DNA from: Halomonas maura
Lineage (GTDB): Bacteria > Pseudomonadota > Gammaproteobacteria > Pseudomonadales > Halomonadaceae
Length of the DNA: 64,000 nt
Direction: 5' to 3'
Assembly (NCBI RefSeq): GCF_030409305.1
Contig: NZ_JAUFPQ010000017.1
Span: 194,106 to 258,105 of the forward strand
Within the stretch, counting starts at the first letter, position 1, and the number at the start of each line of letters is the position of its first letter. Under the pieces are notes generated by a model. The model was not told the DNA's origin. It made no database searches and was given only the letters and a program-made list of their open reading frames with translations. A program made the translations under genes and the position numbers. This document shows positions 25,956-34,296 of the stretch, one piece after another.

Positions 25956-26882
25956 CTATGCGGCTTCCCTTTCGTTAGTCTTCCGAACTTTTCTATCAAT
26001 CAACTGGGCAATTTTCTCGACTTTTCTATCATTGAAATCCAGCCCCATCTTCTGTTGCTCTGGAGTCGCAAAAGCCGGAATGCCATTGACTTCAAGCACC
26101 ACATACTGTTCGTGCTCCAGATCGTAAAGCAAATCGACCCCGGCAATCTCCAACCCGGTAACCTTTGCTGCCCTGAGCGCCAGATCGATGACTTCATCGT
26201 CCGGTTCTCGACGAATAACAGAACCGCCACTCGTGATATTGGTCTTCCAGTCGTCTTGAGGCGCTTTCCGGCCGTAACATCCGACAACCTCGCCGTCTAC
26301 AATATCGACTCTATAATCGGTATTGTCATAATTAATGAAGCGCTCGACATAGAAATGGCGGATATCGGCTTGCCCAAGGAACGGCAACAGCATATCCAGT
26401 GCACGCTCGTTCTCTATCTTGACGATTCCCACACCACCCCAGCCATCGGTTGGCTTATAAACCACCCTACCGCCCCATTCTCTGAGCGTATTTTTCAGGC
26501 TGCAAATGGAATCTCGATTGCATAAACGATATTCAGGAGTCGCAATGCCGGCCCGGTTCAACTTATGTGCCGTCCTGAACTTATCTTCCGTCAGCGCAAA
26601 TGCATCATAATTGTTGATTAGGGGAATGCTCTCATTCAGGGTCTGATAGAGATACATCTGATAGGGCGTTTGCTTTCCCGCATTGTATGAAAGGAAGAGA
26701 TCCAGCTCTTCCATCACGACGTCGTGACATACGATAACGCCCTCCTTTGCCACTGCATGTGCCAGGTTCAAGCCCGTCACCACTGCAATATCCCGCTCTT
26801 GCAATTTATTAATCAACTGACGCTCTATTTCTTCGCCACCACCGTTACTGTAAAGCCAGAAACCAACCGTGTAGGATTCCAT
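25956..26882 (-). CDS. RimK-type ATP-grasp ligase
   Basis: 308 residues, complete ATP-grasp fold. Visible: RVVYKPTDGWGGVGIVKI (ATP-binding Lys and Gly loop), YVERFINYDNTDYRVDIVDG, the WKTNITSGGSV segment typical of RimK/LysX/MptN enzymes, and GVDLLYDLEHEQYVVLEVNG with the metal-binding Glu and Asn intact. Enzymes of this group form amide bonds, often adding glutamate or another amino acid to a C-terminal carboxylate. First gene of a three-gene operon in AT-rich DNA; divergent from a small ORF and an M20 peptidase. No biosynthetic partner genes for lysine, arginine or coenzyme F420 are present, so the substrate is not one of those by context. Confidence 0.85.
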   Translation of the reverse strand: MESYTVGFWLYSNGGGEEIERQLINKLQERDIAVVTGLNLAHAVAKEGVIVCHDVVMEELDLFLSYNAGKQTPYQMYLYQTLNESIPLINNYDAFALTEDKFRTAHKLNRAGIATPEYRLCNRDSICSLKNTLREWGGRVVYKPTDGWGGVGIVKIENERALDMLLPFLGQADIRHFYVERFINYDNTDYRVDIVDGEVVGCYGRKAPQDDWKTNITSGGSVIRREPDDEVIDLALRAAKVTGLEIAGVDLLYDLEHEQYVVLEVNGIPAFATPEQQKMGLDFNDRKVEKIAQLIDRKVRKTNEREAA

Positions 26883-27117
26883 TAAACGACTACGCCCTCG
26901 TGATGTAAATTACTGAAACAACGAACTCATGACCATGAATGACTTTTATCTACAGCCTCAGCTTTGGATGCCTCACCCGACAACCTCTCAGTGCTCACCC
27001 ATTACGATCACCCTGTCGACTCACATATCAACATGACGTCAGATCATCATTCATTATATTTTTATATTGTCACCGCCAAACACATCACAGCCCTCACCAC
27101 CGCTAGAGACGGCGCAA
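26883..27117. promoter_or_regulatory. Divergent promoter region of the ATP-grasp/peptidase island
   Basis: This AT-rich gap separates the two transcription units. It contains a TGACGTCA palindrome (27034-27041) followed by two TATATT elements (27055-27060 and 27063-27068) that could be -10 boxes for the rightward unit. No strong -35 hexamer was seen for either direction. Confidence 0.4.
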
Positions 27118-27330
27118 ATGCTTAACCGTATTGAACCGACAAATCATGAAGGTATTTTTACACCACTGCACCGTATGCCACAAAAAGCTCCTGCCGGGCT
27201 GACACCGCCTCGGGAAGAACATCCACACGCAACCCAAGATTCATTCAACTGCAAAGAAGATGTCATGGCAATGTCGCCAAATGAGATCCTAATACCCTTC
27301 TCGCCAACAAGATCTTGCATATGGACATGA
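27118..27330 (+). CDS. Candidate 70-residue peptide overlapping the M20 peptidase start
   Basis: The frame opens at ATG 27118 (it could begin at a TTG at 27067) and ends in TGA at 27328-27330, which overlaps the M20 start as ATGA. That overlap is the main reason to take it as real. The peptide is hydrophilic, Pro-, Glu- and His-rich (MLNRIEPTNHEGIFTPLHRM at the N terminus; ending PFSPTRSCIWT), has no signal peptide and no homology I recognise. The ribosome site is weak (GAGACGG). It might be a leader for translational coupling or the peptide substrate of the neighbouring ATP-grasp enzymes. Low certainty. Confidence 0.4.
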   Translation: MLNRIEPTNHEGIFTPLHRMPQKAPAGLTPPREEHPHATQDSFNCKEDVMAMSPNEILIPFSPTRSCIWT

Positions 27331-28451
27331 CCATCGACAGATTTGATTATTCTGAATTGAAGAGCTTGATCGCCATCAACTCCTACACAAAAAACAAGGC
27401 AGGCGTCGATCAAGCAGGCAGGCTGGTTCGATCATGGATGGAGCCGTTAGGCTTCCAAACACAAGTGTATCCACGAAGCGATATTGGCGATCATTTGCAC
27501 TTTACATCGGCAAAATGCAAGGGAACGCGAATTTTACTGCTTGGCCACTTGGATACCGTGTTCCCACCGGGTACTTTCGAGGGCTTTTTCGAAGACGATC
27601 ACTGGATTTATGGGCCAGGGGTCTGCGATATGAAGGGTGGCTTTTATATTGCGATATCGGCACTCAGGGCCGTACAGAAGAAATTTGGCGCCATCGCCAA
27701 TATCGACCTGCTGCTGGTATCCGACGAGGAAAGCGGCAGCGACGACAGCAAGCGGTTAACTAGACAACTGGCTGAAGATTACGATGCTTGCCTGGTGTTT
27801 GAAGCCGCGGGCAAAAATGGGGATGTCGTCATCGGGCGCAAGGGTATTGCCACCTACGAGGTCACGATCGTGGGCAAGGCCGCCCATGCGGGAAATCATT
27901 ACCAGTCAGGCATTGACGCCAACCTGGCCGCGGCCCACATGATCATCGAGCTGTCCAAGCTCACCTGTTTGGCGGAAGGGACCACGGTCAATGCCGGGAA
28001 AATGCAGGGCGGTATCGGGGCCAACACTATCTCCCCCAAGGCTCAGCTGAAAGTGGAAGCTCGATTCTGCTCTGGCAGCGAAAAAGCGCGCGTCACATCC
28101 GCTATCAAGGGTCTCGTGACACATAATCCTGTTGCTGGAGTACACATCACCATCGAGGGTGGCGTGCAGCGGGATGTCATGGAGCCCAACCCGGCCCAGA
28201 TGGACTTCCTGGCGCAGCTCGAGTCCATCATCGATGCCCCTATTCCGACCGAACGGCGAGGCGGGGTCAGCGATGCCAACGTCGTCGCGGAGATGCATAT
28301 CCCGACGCTGGACGGGCTAGGGCCTTTTGGCGAGTATGACCATACCGTCGACGAGCGCGCCTGCAAGAGCAGTTTCCTTCGGAGGCTGGATCAGGTAACA
28401 AGGATACTGTCGTTTTACAATCAGTGCGCTCTGGCAAACCGCGTAGCCTGA
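27327..28451 (+). CDS. M20-family metallopeptidase, carboxypeptidase G2-like
   Basis: 374 residues from the ATG at 27327 (alternatives at 27321 and a TTG at 27315). The co-catalytic zinc site is complete: H74 and D76 (LLGHLDTVFP), bridging D101 (GPGVCDMKGG), general base E134 and ligand E135 (SDEESGS), and the late DGLGPFGEYDHT motif. The pattern RKGIATYEVTIVGKAAHAGNH is that of glutamate carboxypeptidase / CPG2 enzymes, which remove C-terminal glutamate from folates or peptides. There is no signal peptide. Its position opposite two ATP-grasp ligases suggests it reverses or trims their product. G+C rises toward normal in its second half. Confidence 0.9.
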   Translation: MTIDRFDYSELKSLIAINSYTKNKAGVDQAGRLVRSWMEPLGFQTQVYPRSDIGDHLHFTSAKCKGTRILLLGHLDTVFPPGTFEGFFEDDHWIYGPGVCDMKGGFYIAISALRAVQKKFGAIANIDLLLVSDEESGSDDSKRLTRQLAEDYDACLVFEAAGKNGDVVIGRKGIATYEVTIVGKAAHAGNHYQSGIDANLAAAHMIIELSKLTCLAEGTTVNAGKMQGGIGANTISPKAQLKVEARFCSGSEKARVTSAIKGLVTHNPVAGVHITIEGGVQRDVMEPNPAQMDFLAQLESIIDAPIPTERRGGVSDANVVAEMHIPTLDGLGPFGEYDHTVDERACKSSFLRRLDQVTRILSFYNQCALANRVA

Positions 28452-28597
28452 AACTGCAGCGCCCGGCAGGCTGCCGGCTGCGACGATGCCGATGTCGCAG
28501 ATGCCGTCGAGGCCCTTCATGGCTCAACCGCCGTTGAGTGAAGGGCCCCTTCTTCCCGCTCTTGCTGGTCCCCGGATGCTGTTCGGTCAGGTACCGG

Positions 28598-29425
28598 TTA
28601 ACCTTCCGTGTCTTGCTTCACCCACTCGGTGGGCGACAGGCCCACCTGCGCCCGAAAGGCACGCGACAGGGCACTGGCACTCCCGTAGCCCACGACATCG
28701 GACACCAGTTGCACCGGCTTACCCTGGCGCAGCAGTGACTGGGCCAGGCCCAGCCGCCACTCGCTCAGGTAGCTGCCGGGCGTCCTTCCCACCACCTCTC
28801 GAAACCTGATGGCGAAGCGAGCGCGTGACATGCCCGCTGTCGCGGCGAGATCTTCCAACGACCAGGCGCGCGCCGGTTCGGCATGCATGGCATTGATGGC
28901 CCTTGCGAGCCGGGTATCCGCAAGCCCGGCGAGCAGCCCGACCCGCAGGCGCTGGCGGTCCATCAGGTCGCGCAGCACCTGGATGAACACCACCTCGCTC
29001 AGCCGATCGAGGGCCGCCTGACGTCCGCAGTGGCGCTCGGCCGCTTCGTGAAACAGCACTCGCAGGCTCATGTCGAGGGTCGGCATGTTGCGCAGCCGGA
29101 TCAGTACCACCTCGGGCAAGGCGCGTGCGAGCGGATGACACAGGCCCTGGCCGAACTCGATGGAGGCGCAGACCAACTCCACGTCCCGGCCCTGGGGCCT
29201 CAGGCGGTGACTGGTCGGATTCATGTAGAAGAACAGGCTGGGTTCGTCGATCAGCAGGGGGGGATGGTCGGGAGACTCCACCCGAAGGCTGCCTCCTCGC
29301 TGGACATGCAGGTATCCCAGGCCGTCTGCCTCGTCGAAGTGGGCGGAATGACACAGGGGACCGGCCTGGAAGACCCGGGCACGGAGTTCGAAGCGTTCCA
29401 GCAACTCGGCCAGCCGATCCTCCAT
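28598..29425 (-). CDS. AraC-family regulator with N-terminal cupin domain
   Basis: 275 residues from the ATG at 29425, which has AGGAG upstream. The first half is a cupin_6-type sensor (FQAGPLCHSAHFDEADGLGYLHVQRGG). The last 100 residues hold the two AraC helix-turn-helix motifs (LEDLAATAGMSRARFAIRFRE and VSDVVGYGSASALSRAFRAQVG, ending SPTEW). It is divergent from the AhpD-like gene at 29546, which it probably controls, as is common for this regulator type next to redox enzymes. The signal is unknown. Confidence 0.88.
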   Translation of the reverse strand: MEDRLAELLERFELRARVFQAGPLCHSAHFDEADGLGYLHVQRGGSLRVESPDHPPLLIDEPSLFFYMNPTSHRLRPQGRDVELVCASIEFGQGLCHPLARALPEVVLIRLRNMPTLDMSLRVLFHEAAERHCGRQAALDRLSEVVFIQVLRDLMDRQRLRVGLLAGLADTRLARAINAMHAEPARAWSLEDLAATAGMSRARFAIRFREVVGRTPGSYLSEWRLGLAQSLLRQGKPVQLVSDVVGYGSASALSRAFRAQVGLSPTEWVKQDTEG

Positions 29426-29545
29426 GGCGATACTCCTGGTATGACAATCGAGATTTAAAGATACAACGAGTCTTCTCGGAGCTGCCAGGCTTATCACACG
29501 CCCCGGAGGCGTTCATCCACTCCCAAGCACTGGAGAGCCGATACC

Positions 29546-30091
29546 ATGCCACGCATTCTGCCCACCGATCCGCACCACGCCGACGCCAGGACCGCCGCCA
29601 CCCTGCAGGCGGTCGAGACCAAGCTGGGCATGCTGCCCAACCTGTTGGCCACCCTCGCCCGGGCGCCGGCCGCCCTGAACGGATACCTGCAGTTCTCGGA
29701 AGCGCTGGGTCAGGGGCGCCTGAGCGCCCCACAGCGCGAACTGATCGCGCTCGCCGTGGCGCAGGAAAACGCCTGCGCCTACTGCCTGAGTGCCCACACC
29801 GCCCTCGCCCAGGGCACGGGATTGAGCGAGGCAGCCATCGCCCGGGCGCGTCGACACGGTGCGAGCGATACGCCGGATGAGGCGCTCATCGAACTGTCGC
29901 GGCGGATCGTGCGCTCCCGCGCGAAGCTCGACGATGGCACCCTGGAGGCCGCGCGCCGGGCCGGCCTGGATGACGGCCTGATCATCGAGACCATCGCCCA
30001 GGTCGCCCTGAACCTGCTGACCAACTATGTCAATCACGTGGCCGGCACCGAGGTGGACTTTCCGGTCGTCGGCCTGCGCCCGGCGGCCTGA
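29546..30091 (+). CDS. AhpD-like carboxymuconolactone-decarboxylase-family protein (peroxidase-related)
   Basis: 181 residues, all-helical CMD fold. The redox motif E-x2-C-x2-C-x3-H is present as E74, C77, C80 and H84 (QENACAYCLSAH), so this is an AhpD-like thiol peroxidase rather than a decarboxylase. GGAG precedes the start. It is divergent from an AraC regulator and followed by a MAPEG gene, giving a small detoxification group. The second half (LDDGTLEAARRAGLDDGLIIETIAQVALNLLTNYVNHV) is standard for the uncharacterised peroxidase-related enzyme family. Confidence 0.9.
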   Translation: MPRILPTDPHHADARTAATLQAVETKLGMLPNLLATLARAPAALNGYLQFSEALGQGRLSAPQRELIALAVAQENACAYCLSAHTALAQGTGLSEAAIARARRHGASDTPDEALIELSRRIVRSRAKLDDGTLEAARRAGLDDGLIIETIAQVALNLLTNYVNHVAGTEVDFPVVGLRPAA

Positions 30092-30220
30092 CGAAGGACC
30101 ATCCCGGGCCTGGTAGACGAAGACGACATCGGCTACCAGGCCATCAGAGCCCGTGGCGGGGAAGCCGCGACGGGCACCGCCAGCCACCTGGTTCCGCTGA
30201 GACACCTGGGGGGAAATCAC

Positions 30221-30637
30221 ATGCAACTCGCTTACTACTACGTCGGCCTGAGTGCCGCCCTGACGGTCCTGCTGTGGGTGCCCTACATCCTCGCCCGCCT
30301 GGTGGCCTGGGGACTACCCGCCTTTCTCCACAACTACCCGGAGGGCTTCCCGGTCAAGCGGCAGGAACGCCCCCTCTGGGTCGAGCGCTCACAGCGGGCG
30401 CACCTCAACATGGTGGAGACCCTGCCGGCGTTTATCGGCGTCGTGCTCGCGGCGGCCTATCTGGCCGGGGATGACGCTGCGGCGGTGCAACAACTCGCCC
30501 TGTGGTCGGCCGTCTTCTTCTGGGCCCGGCTCGCCCATGCCGCCGTCTATACTTTGGGGATTCCCTACCTGCGCACGCCCGCTTACCTGCTCTCCTGGCT
30601 CGCGATTCTGGCCATTGCGCTTCAGGTCGTGGTCTAA
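30221..30637 (+). CDS. MAPEG-family membrane protein
   Basis: 138 residues with four predicted membrane helices (about 5-25, 65-85, 92-110 and 117-136). The conserved MAPEG stretch ERSQRAHLNMVETLPAF is clear, with the Arg/Asn/Glu residues that bind glutathione in eukaryotic members. Bacterial members of this type have no proven reaction. It lies about 130 bp after the AhpD-like gene on the same strand, in a neighbourhood that also holds glutathione-dependent reductases. Confidence 0.88.
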   Translation: MQLAYYYVGLSAALTVLLWVPYILARLVAWGLPAFLHNYPEGFPVKRQERPLWVERSQRAHLNMVETLPAFIGVVLAAAYLAGDDAAAVQQLALWSAVFFWARLAHAAVYTLGIPYLRTPAYLLSWLAILAIALQVVV

Positions 30638-30881
30638 GCCGCCCTGCGCCCTACCGGCGAGGCACTCGCCCCGACACCGGGCACCCTGGCGACAGGGTGC
30701 CCGGGGAGCCCTCCCGGAAGCCGGGGACATGGCCACCCTGCCTCGGCGGCGCTGGTTCCGCACTCCCCATCCCGAGCCTTGGCCCATTCACTTCTGGAAC
30801 CGCACGGTGACGTCGAGGCGGTAGTCTCGTCCCGCGTGGTGCCTTTCGGCGCATGGATGCCGACACGACGAGGAACTCCCC

Positions 30882-31478
30882 ATGGGACACAAGTTCGCCG
30901 AGATCGCCTGTACCCCGACCGTCCGCCGACTCCAGTCCGCCCACGGCAGTCATGATGCCTATGCACGCCTGGAGCAAGGCGCGGACAGCCATCAGCGGAT
31001 CGGCGAGCGGGAAGCGGCCTTCATTCGTGCGCGCGACAGTTTCTACATCGCCAGCGTCGGGGAAACCGGCTGGCCATACCTGCAGCACCGCGGGGGCCCC
31101 AGCGGATTCGTCAAGGTGCTGGACGCCCTCACCATCGGCTTTGCGGATTACCCCGGCAACCGCCAGTACGTGAGCACCGGCAACGTGATACACGATGAGC
31201 GGGTCGCCCTGCTGTTCATGGACTATCCCCACCGCCGGCGCCTGAAACTGCTGGGCCGCGCGCGCATCGTCGGGCGGGAGGATGTCGAGATCCTGACCCG
31301 CCTGGACGACGGGGAGGGCCGCGCCCCTCTCGAGTGCGGCTTCATCATTACCGTGGCGGCCTTCGACTGGAACTGTCCGCAACACATCACCCCGCGCTTC
31401 ACCGAGGCCGAGATCGAGGCGCGAAGGGGGTCATCGATCGAGGAGAACCGGCGCCTCGAGGCCGGAAGGCGACCATGA
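30882..31478 (+). CDS. Pyridoxamine 5'-phosphate oxidase-family flavoprotein
   Basis: 198 residues, split-barrel FMN-binding fold (FIRARDSFYIASVGETGWPYLQHRGGPSGFVKVLD, then NVIHDERVALLFMDY). These PNPOx-like proteins of about 200 residues reduce or detoxify unknown substrates; the gene is not the vitamin B6 PdxH, whose signature is missing. GAGGAA precedes the ATG. Its last 48 bases overlap, on opposite strands, the 3' end of the convergent hydroquinone reductase gene, so transcripts of the two are complementary at their ends. Confidence 0.85.
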   Translation: MGHKFAEIACTPTVRRLQSAHGSHDAYARLEQGADSHQRIGEREAAFIRARDSFYIASVGETGWPYLQHRGGPSGFVKVLDALTIGFADYPGNRQYVSTGNVIHDERVALLFMDYPHRRRLKLLGRARIVGREDVEILTRLDDGEGRAPLECGFIITVAAFDWNCPQHITPRFTEAEIEARRGSSIEENRRLEAGRRP

Positions 31479-32456
31479 GCGATCCACCGCGCCGTCGCGG
31501 AAGTCGATGTCCGGAGGGGCCGCCACGATAGTGGGGTCGATCTCCGCATGGTCGTCGTAGTAGTGCCTGCGTATCGCCTCGAAATCGACGGTGTCCGCCA
31601 CGCCCGGATAGGCGTAGAGGCGACGGGTATAGGCCGACAGCGCCGGATAGTCGAGCAGGCGCCGCCGGCTACAACGCAACGCACCGTGATAGGCGGCGTC
31701 GAAGCGCACCAGGGTGCAGAACAGGTGCCAGTCGGGTTCGGTGATCGCGTCGCCGAGCAGGTAGGGCTGACGCGCCAGGCGCCATTCCAGTTCGTCGAGC
31801 GCCGCGAAGAGCCTGTCCACCTCCCGGTCATAGGCCGCCTGCGACGAGGCGAAGCCGGTCCGATAGACCGCCGTGCACACCCGGCCCAGGACAAAGGCAT
31901 TCATGCGCTCGATCGCCTCGCCGTGTTGCCGGGGGCGAAAGCGTACGGCGGGATCGCCCCAGGCATCGAAGGCATCCTCGAGGATGCGCAGGATATCGCC
32001 GGACTCGCGATTGACGATGGTCTGCGTCGCCCGATCCCATAGCAGGGGCACCGTGACGATGGTGGTGGCCGTCGGGTCGCCGCGGCGATACACCTCGTGC
32101 AGGTAGCGACAGCCATGCAGGTGATCGGGGGTACTGTCGGGGGTATCGGCGAACCGCCAGGAGTGCTCGCCGGCCATGCGCGGATGCAGCACCGACATCG
32201 AGACGACCCCCTCGAGGCCTTTCAGCTTGCGATAGAGGATCGTGCGATGGGCCCAGGGACAGGCGTAGGAGACATAGAGATGGTAGCGACCCGGCTCGGC
32301 CCGCCGGGCGGCCTGCCCCGCCGGGCCGGGCGAACCATCGGGAGTGATCCACTGACGATAGCGTGACGGACGGTCACGCAGCGTCGTCACCAGGGGGTCA
32401 TCCAGCGGCAGGGCCGAATACCAGCGACCGTCGATCAGGGCTCGAACACGTCTCAT
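31431..32456 (-). CDS. Glutathionyl-hydroquinone reductase, divergent paralogue
   Basis: 341-residue GST-omega-like enzyme. Catalytic C66 sits in YACPWAHRT; IVNRESGDILRIL and the C-terminal helical bundle (VRFDAAYHGALRC) match the YqjG/PcpF family, which reduces glutathionyl-hydroquinones with glutathione. A second, more canonical copy is at 40529-41533. This copy has lost the usual INPTGIVP tail and ends in an unrelated sequence overlapping the PNPOx-like gene on the other strand. It starts three bases after the stop of the GST gene upstream, so the two form an operon. Confidence 0.9.
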   Translation of the reverse strand: MRRVRALIDGRWYSALPLDDPLVTTLRDRPSRYRQWITPDGSPGPAGQAARRAEPGRYHLYVSYACPWAHRTILYRKLKGLEGVVSMSVLHPRMAGEHSWRFADTPDSTPDHLHGCRYLHEVYRRGDPTATTIVTVPLLWDRATQTIVNRESGDILRILEDAFDAWGDPAVRFRPRQHGEAIERMNAFVLGRVCTAVYRTGFASSQAAYDREVDRLFAALDELEWRLARQPYLLGDAITEPDWHLFCTLVRFDAAYHGALRCSRRRLLDYPALSAYTRRLYAYPGVADTVDFEAIRRHYYDDHAEIDPTIVAAPPDIDFRDGAVDRSWSPSGLEAPVLLDR

Positions 32457-32459
32457 GAC

Positions 32460-33134
32460 TCAGGCTTCCGTGGTGATCCGCTCGGCGAGATGGCTGGGGC
32501 GACGCGCCAGGAAGTCCCGCAGACGGGCCGCATAGTCGTCGGGCACGGCGTCGCGAACGGAGGGGCGCGAGGCGAGGGCGCGTCGATAGGCGACGACCCG
32601 CTCGAGCCCCTCGAGCAGCCCGAAGTCATCGATCGCATCGAAGGTGTCGAGGTAGCGCAGCACCGGCCCCCAGGCCGCATCGACGAGATGGAAGCGCTCA
32701 CCGGCAAAATACGGCGCCCCCGGCAGGTGGCGATCGAGCCATGCCAGGCGCTCGCGCAACTGACCTCGCCGCTCTTCGAACGCTGCCGCGTCCGGGGCAT
32801 TGTAGAAGCCGGCGATGGCCGCCAGCGTGGCCGAGGCGAACTCGATCCAGGCCCGGTGGATCGCGCGCTGGAGCGGCGACTCGGGATGCAGCCGCGGCAA
32901 TGCCGTCTCCTCCAGGTATTCGCAGATGACCGCCGACTCGAACAGCACCGCATCGCCGATGCACAGCACGGGAACCTTGCCCAGCGGCGAAAGACGGCGG
33001 AACCAGGCCGGTTTGTTGGCGAGGTCGATGTACTGCCGCTCATGGGGAATGCCCTTCTCGGTCAGCGTGATGACCGCTCGCTGGACATACGGACAGAGAT
33101 GATGGCTGACGAGTCTTAACGGATGGTCGGGCAT
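32460..33134 (-). CDS. Glutathione S-transferase family protein
   Basis: 224 residues. N-terminal thioredoxin-like domain with HHLCPYVQRA (Cys14 at the active-site position), the cis-Pro phrase GKVPVLCIGD and ESAVICEYLEE for glutathione; C-terminal helical domain from about residue 90. This is the DHAR/omega-like Cys-type GST used in reduction or dehalogenation rather than conjugation. Operon leader for the hydroquinone reductase (3-bp gap). A divergent LysR gene shares its promoter region. Confidence 0.9.
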   Translation of the reverse strand: MPDHPLRLVSHHLCPYVQRAVITLTEKGIPHERQYIDLANKPAWFRRLSPLGKVPVLCIGDAVLFESAVICEYLEETALPRLHPESPLQRAIHRAWIEFASATLAAIAGFYNAPDAAAFEERRGQLRERLAWLDRHLPGAPYFAGERFHLVDAAWGPVLRYLDTFDAIDDFGLLEGLERVVAYRRALASRPSVRDAVPDDYAARLRDFLARRPSHLAERITTEA

Positions 33135-33183
33135 GGCGGCGTCCTCATGGCCATTGGGTATGATCTCACCCTAGACCCGCATT

Positions 33184-33196
33184 TTCACAACGTGAA
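33184..33196. promoter_or_regulatory. LysR-type palindrome between the GST operon and the LysR gene
   Basis: TTCAC-AAC-GTGAA is a perfect inverted repeat in a T-N11-A setting, 36 bp before the LysR start and 50 bp before the GST start. A second, weaker dyad GCAGC-TTCAT-GCTGC lies at about 33209-33223. Likely the regulator's binding site. Confidence 0.5.
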
Positions 33197-33231
33197 TAGG
33201 CGAAAACGCAGCTTCATGCTGCAATAATGCA

Positions 33232-34131
33232 ATGATGAACTGGGACGACTTGCGCTACATCCGTGTCCTGGCCGAGGCGGGCACGCTGGCAACCGCGGCG
33301 GATCGACTGGGCGTCCATCCTTCCACCGTCTTTCGGCGGCTCGGGCAGATGGAGCAGCGCCTGGGCGTGCGGCTGTTCGACCGCCATCGCGATGGCCTTA
33401 CCCTCACCTCGCCTGGCGAGGAAGCCCTGGCGATCGCCGAGCGCCTGGGCAGCGAGGTCGATGCGCTGGAGCGGCGCCTCGCGGGTCGCGATGCCCGACC
33501 GAGCGGCAGCGTTCGCCTGACGACCACGGATACCCTGCTCCATGGCGGGCTCGCGCCTATCCTGACGACCTTTCGTGAGCAATATCGGGAGATCCGGCTC
33601 GAGGTGGTCACCTCGAACCCCTTCCTGAGCCTCAGCAAGCGGGATGCCGATGTGGCGCTGCGCCCCACGGCGTCGCCACCGGACAACCTGGTGGGGCGGC
33701 GGATCACGGATATCGCCACCGCCGTCTACGGTGCGCGTGATTACCTCGCCGACGCCCCGTCGACCGAGGCGCTGGAGCGCCATGACTGGATCGCCCCCGA
33801 CGACAGCCTGGCGCACCTGGCCTCGGCCCGCTGGCTGCGACGCCGATTGCCCGAGGTGGCGCCCGTGGTGCGCTGCAACAGCGTGGCCAGCCTGCTGGCC
33901 TTGGCCCGGGCCGGCGCCGGCCTCACCCCCTTGCCCTGCTTTCTCGGTGACGCCACCCCTGGGCTGATTCGTGTGCATGGCCCCTTGCCCGAGCTGAGCG
34001 TCGGCCTGTGGCTGCTCACCCATCGGGATCTCCGCCATGTCGCTCGAGTCCGCGCGTTGCTGGACCATCTCCACGGCGAGCTCGCGGCGCAGCGATCGCG
34101 CTTCCTGGGCACCTCCGACGCATCACCATGA
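33232..34131 (+). CDS. LysR-family transcriptional regulator
   Basis: 299 residues (the start could also be the next ATG, at 33235). N-terminal winged helix (DDLRYIRVLAEAGTLATAADRLGVHPSTVFRRLGQME) and a LysR effector domain of the small-substrate type. It faces the GST/hydroquinone-reductase operon across a 97-bp gap containing a perfect TTCAC-N3-GTGAA dyad, so it probably controls that operon and itself. No ribosome site of note is seen. The effector may be a quinone or an electrophile, which is inference from the neighbours. Confidence 0.92.
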   Translation: MMNWDDLRYIRVLAEAGTLATAADRLGVHPSTVFRRLGQMEQRLGVRLFDRHRDGLTLTSPGEEALAIAERLGSEVDALERRLAGRDARPSGSVRLTTTDTLLHGGLAPILTTFREQYREIRLEVVTSNPFLSLSKRDADVALRPTASPPDNLVGRRITDIATAVYGARDYLADAPSTEALERHDWIAPDDSLAHLASARWLRRRLPEVAPVVRCNSVASLLALARAGAGLTPLPCFLGDATPGLIRVHGPLPELSVGLWLLTHRDLRHVARVRALLDHLHGELAAQRSRFLGTSDASP

Positions 34132-34223
34132 CTCCCACCGCAAGGCTCAAGGCTCCGCGCCGAGAAACAGCGGCTGGATCGAGCGGTGTATGCCTGGTGT
34201 GGGGCCGGGGCGTGCTCGCCTAA

Positions 34224-34249
34224 CCTGGAGGGACATCTCCCCCTCCAGG
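34224..34249. terminator. Hairpin between the LysR gene and argE
   Basis: CCTGGAGGG (34224-34232) pairs with CCCTCCAGG (34241-34249) across an 8-base loop. There is no T run; it is a possible Rho-assisted terminator of the LysR transcript or part of the argE leader. Confidence 0.35.
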
Positions 34250-34296
34250 GGATGCATGGTAGGCTGGCAGTCGTTTCCCCCATTCGGAGCCCGACC

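Noticed and set aside
21888-28451. LysW-type lysine/arginine carrier pathway, because of RimK-like and M20 genes together
   Set aside because: No LysW/ArgW carrier with a C-terminal Glu motif, kinase, reductase or aminotransferase is present, and the 70-residue ORF lacks the zinc-finger of LysW.
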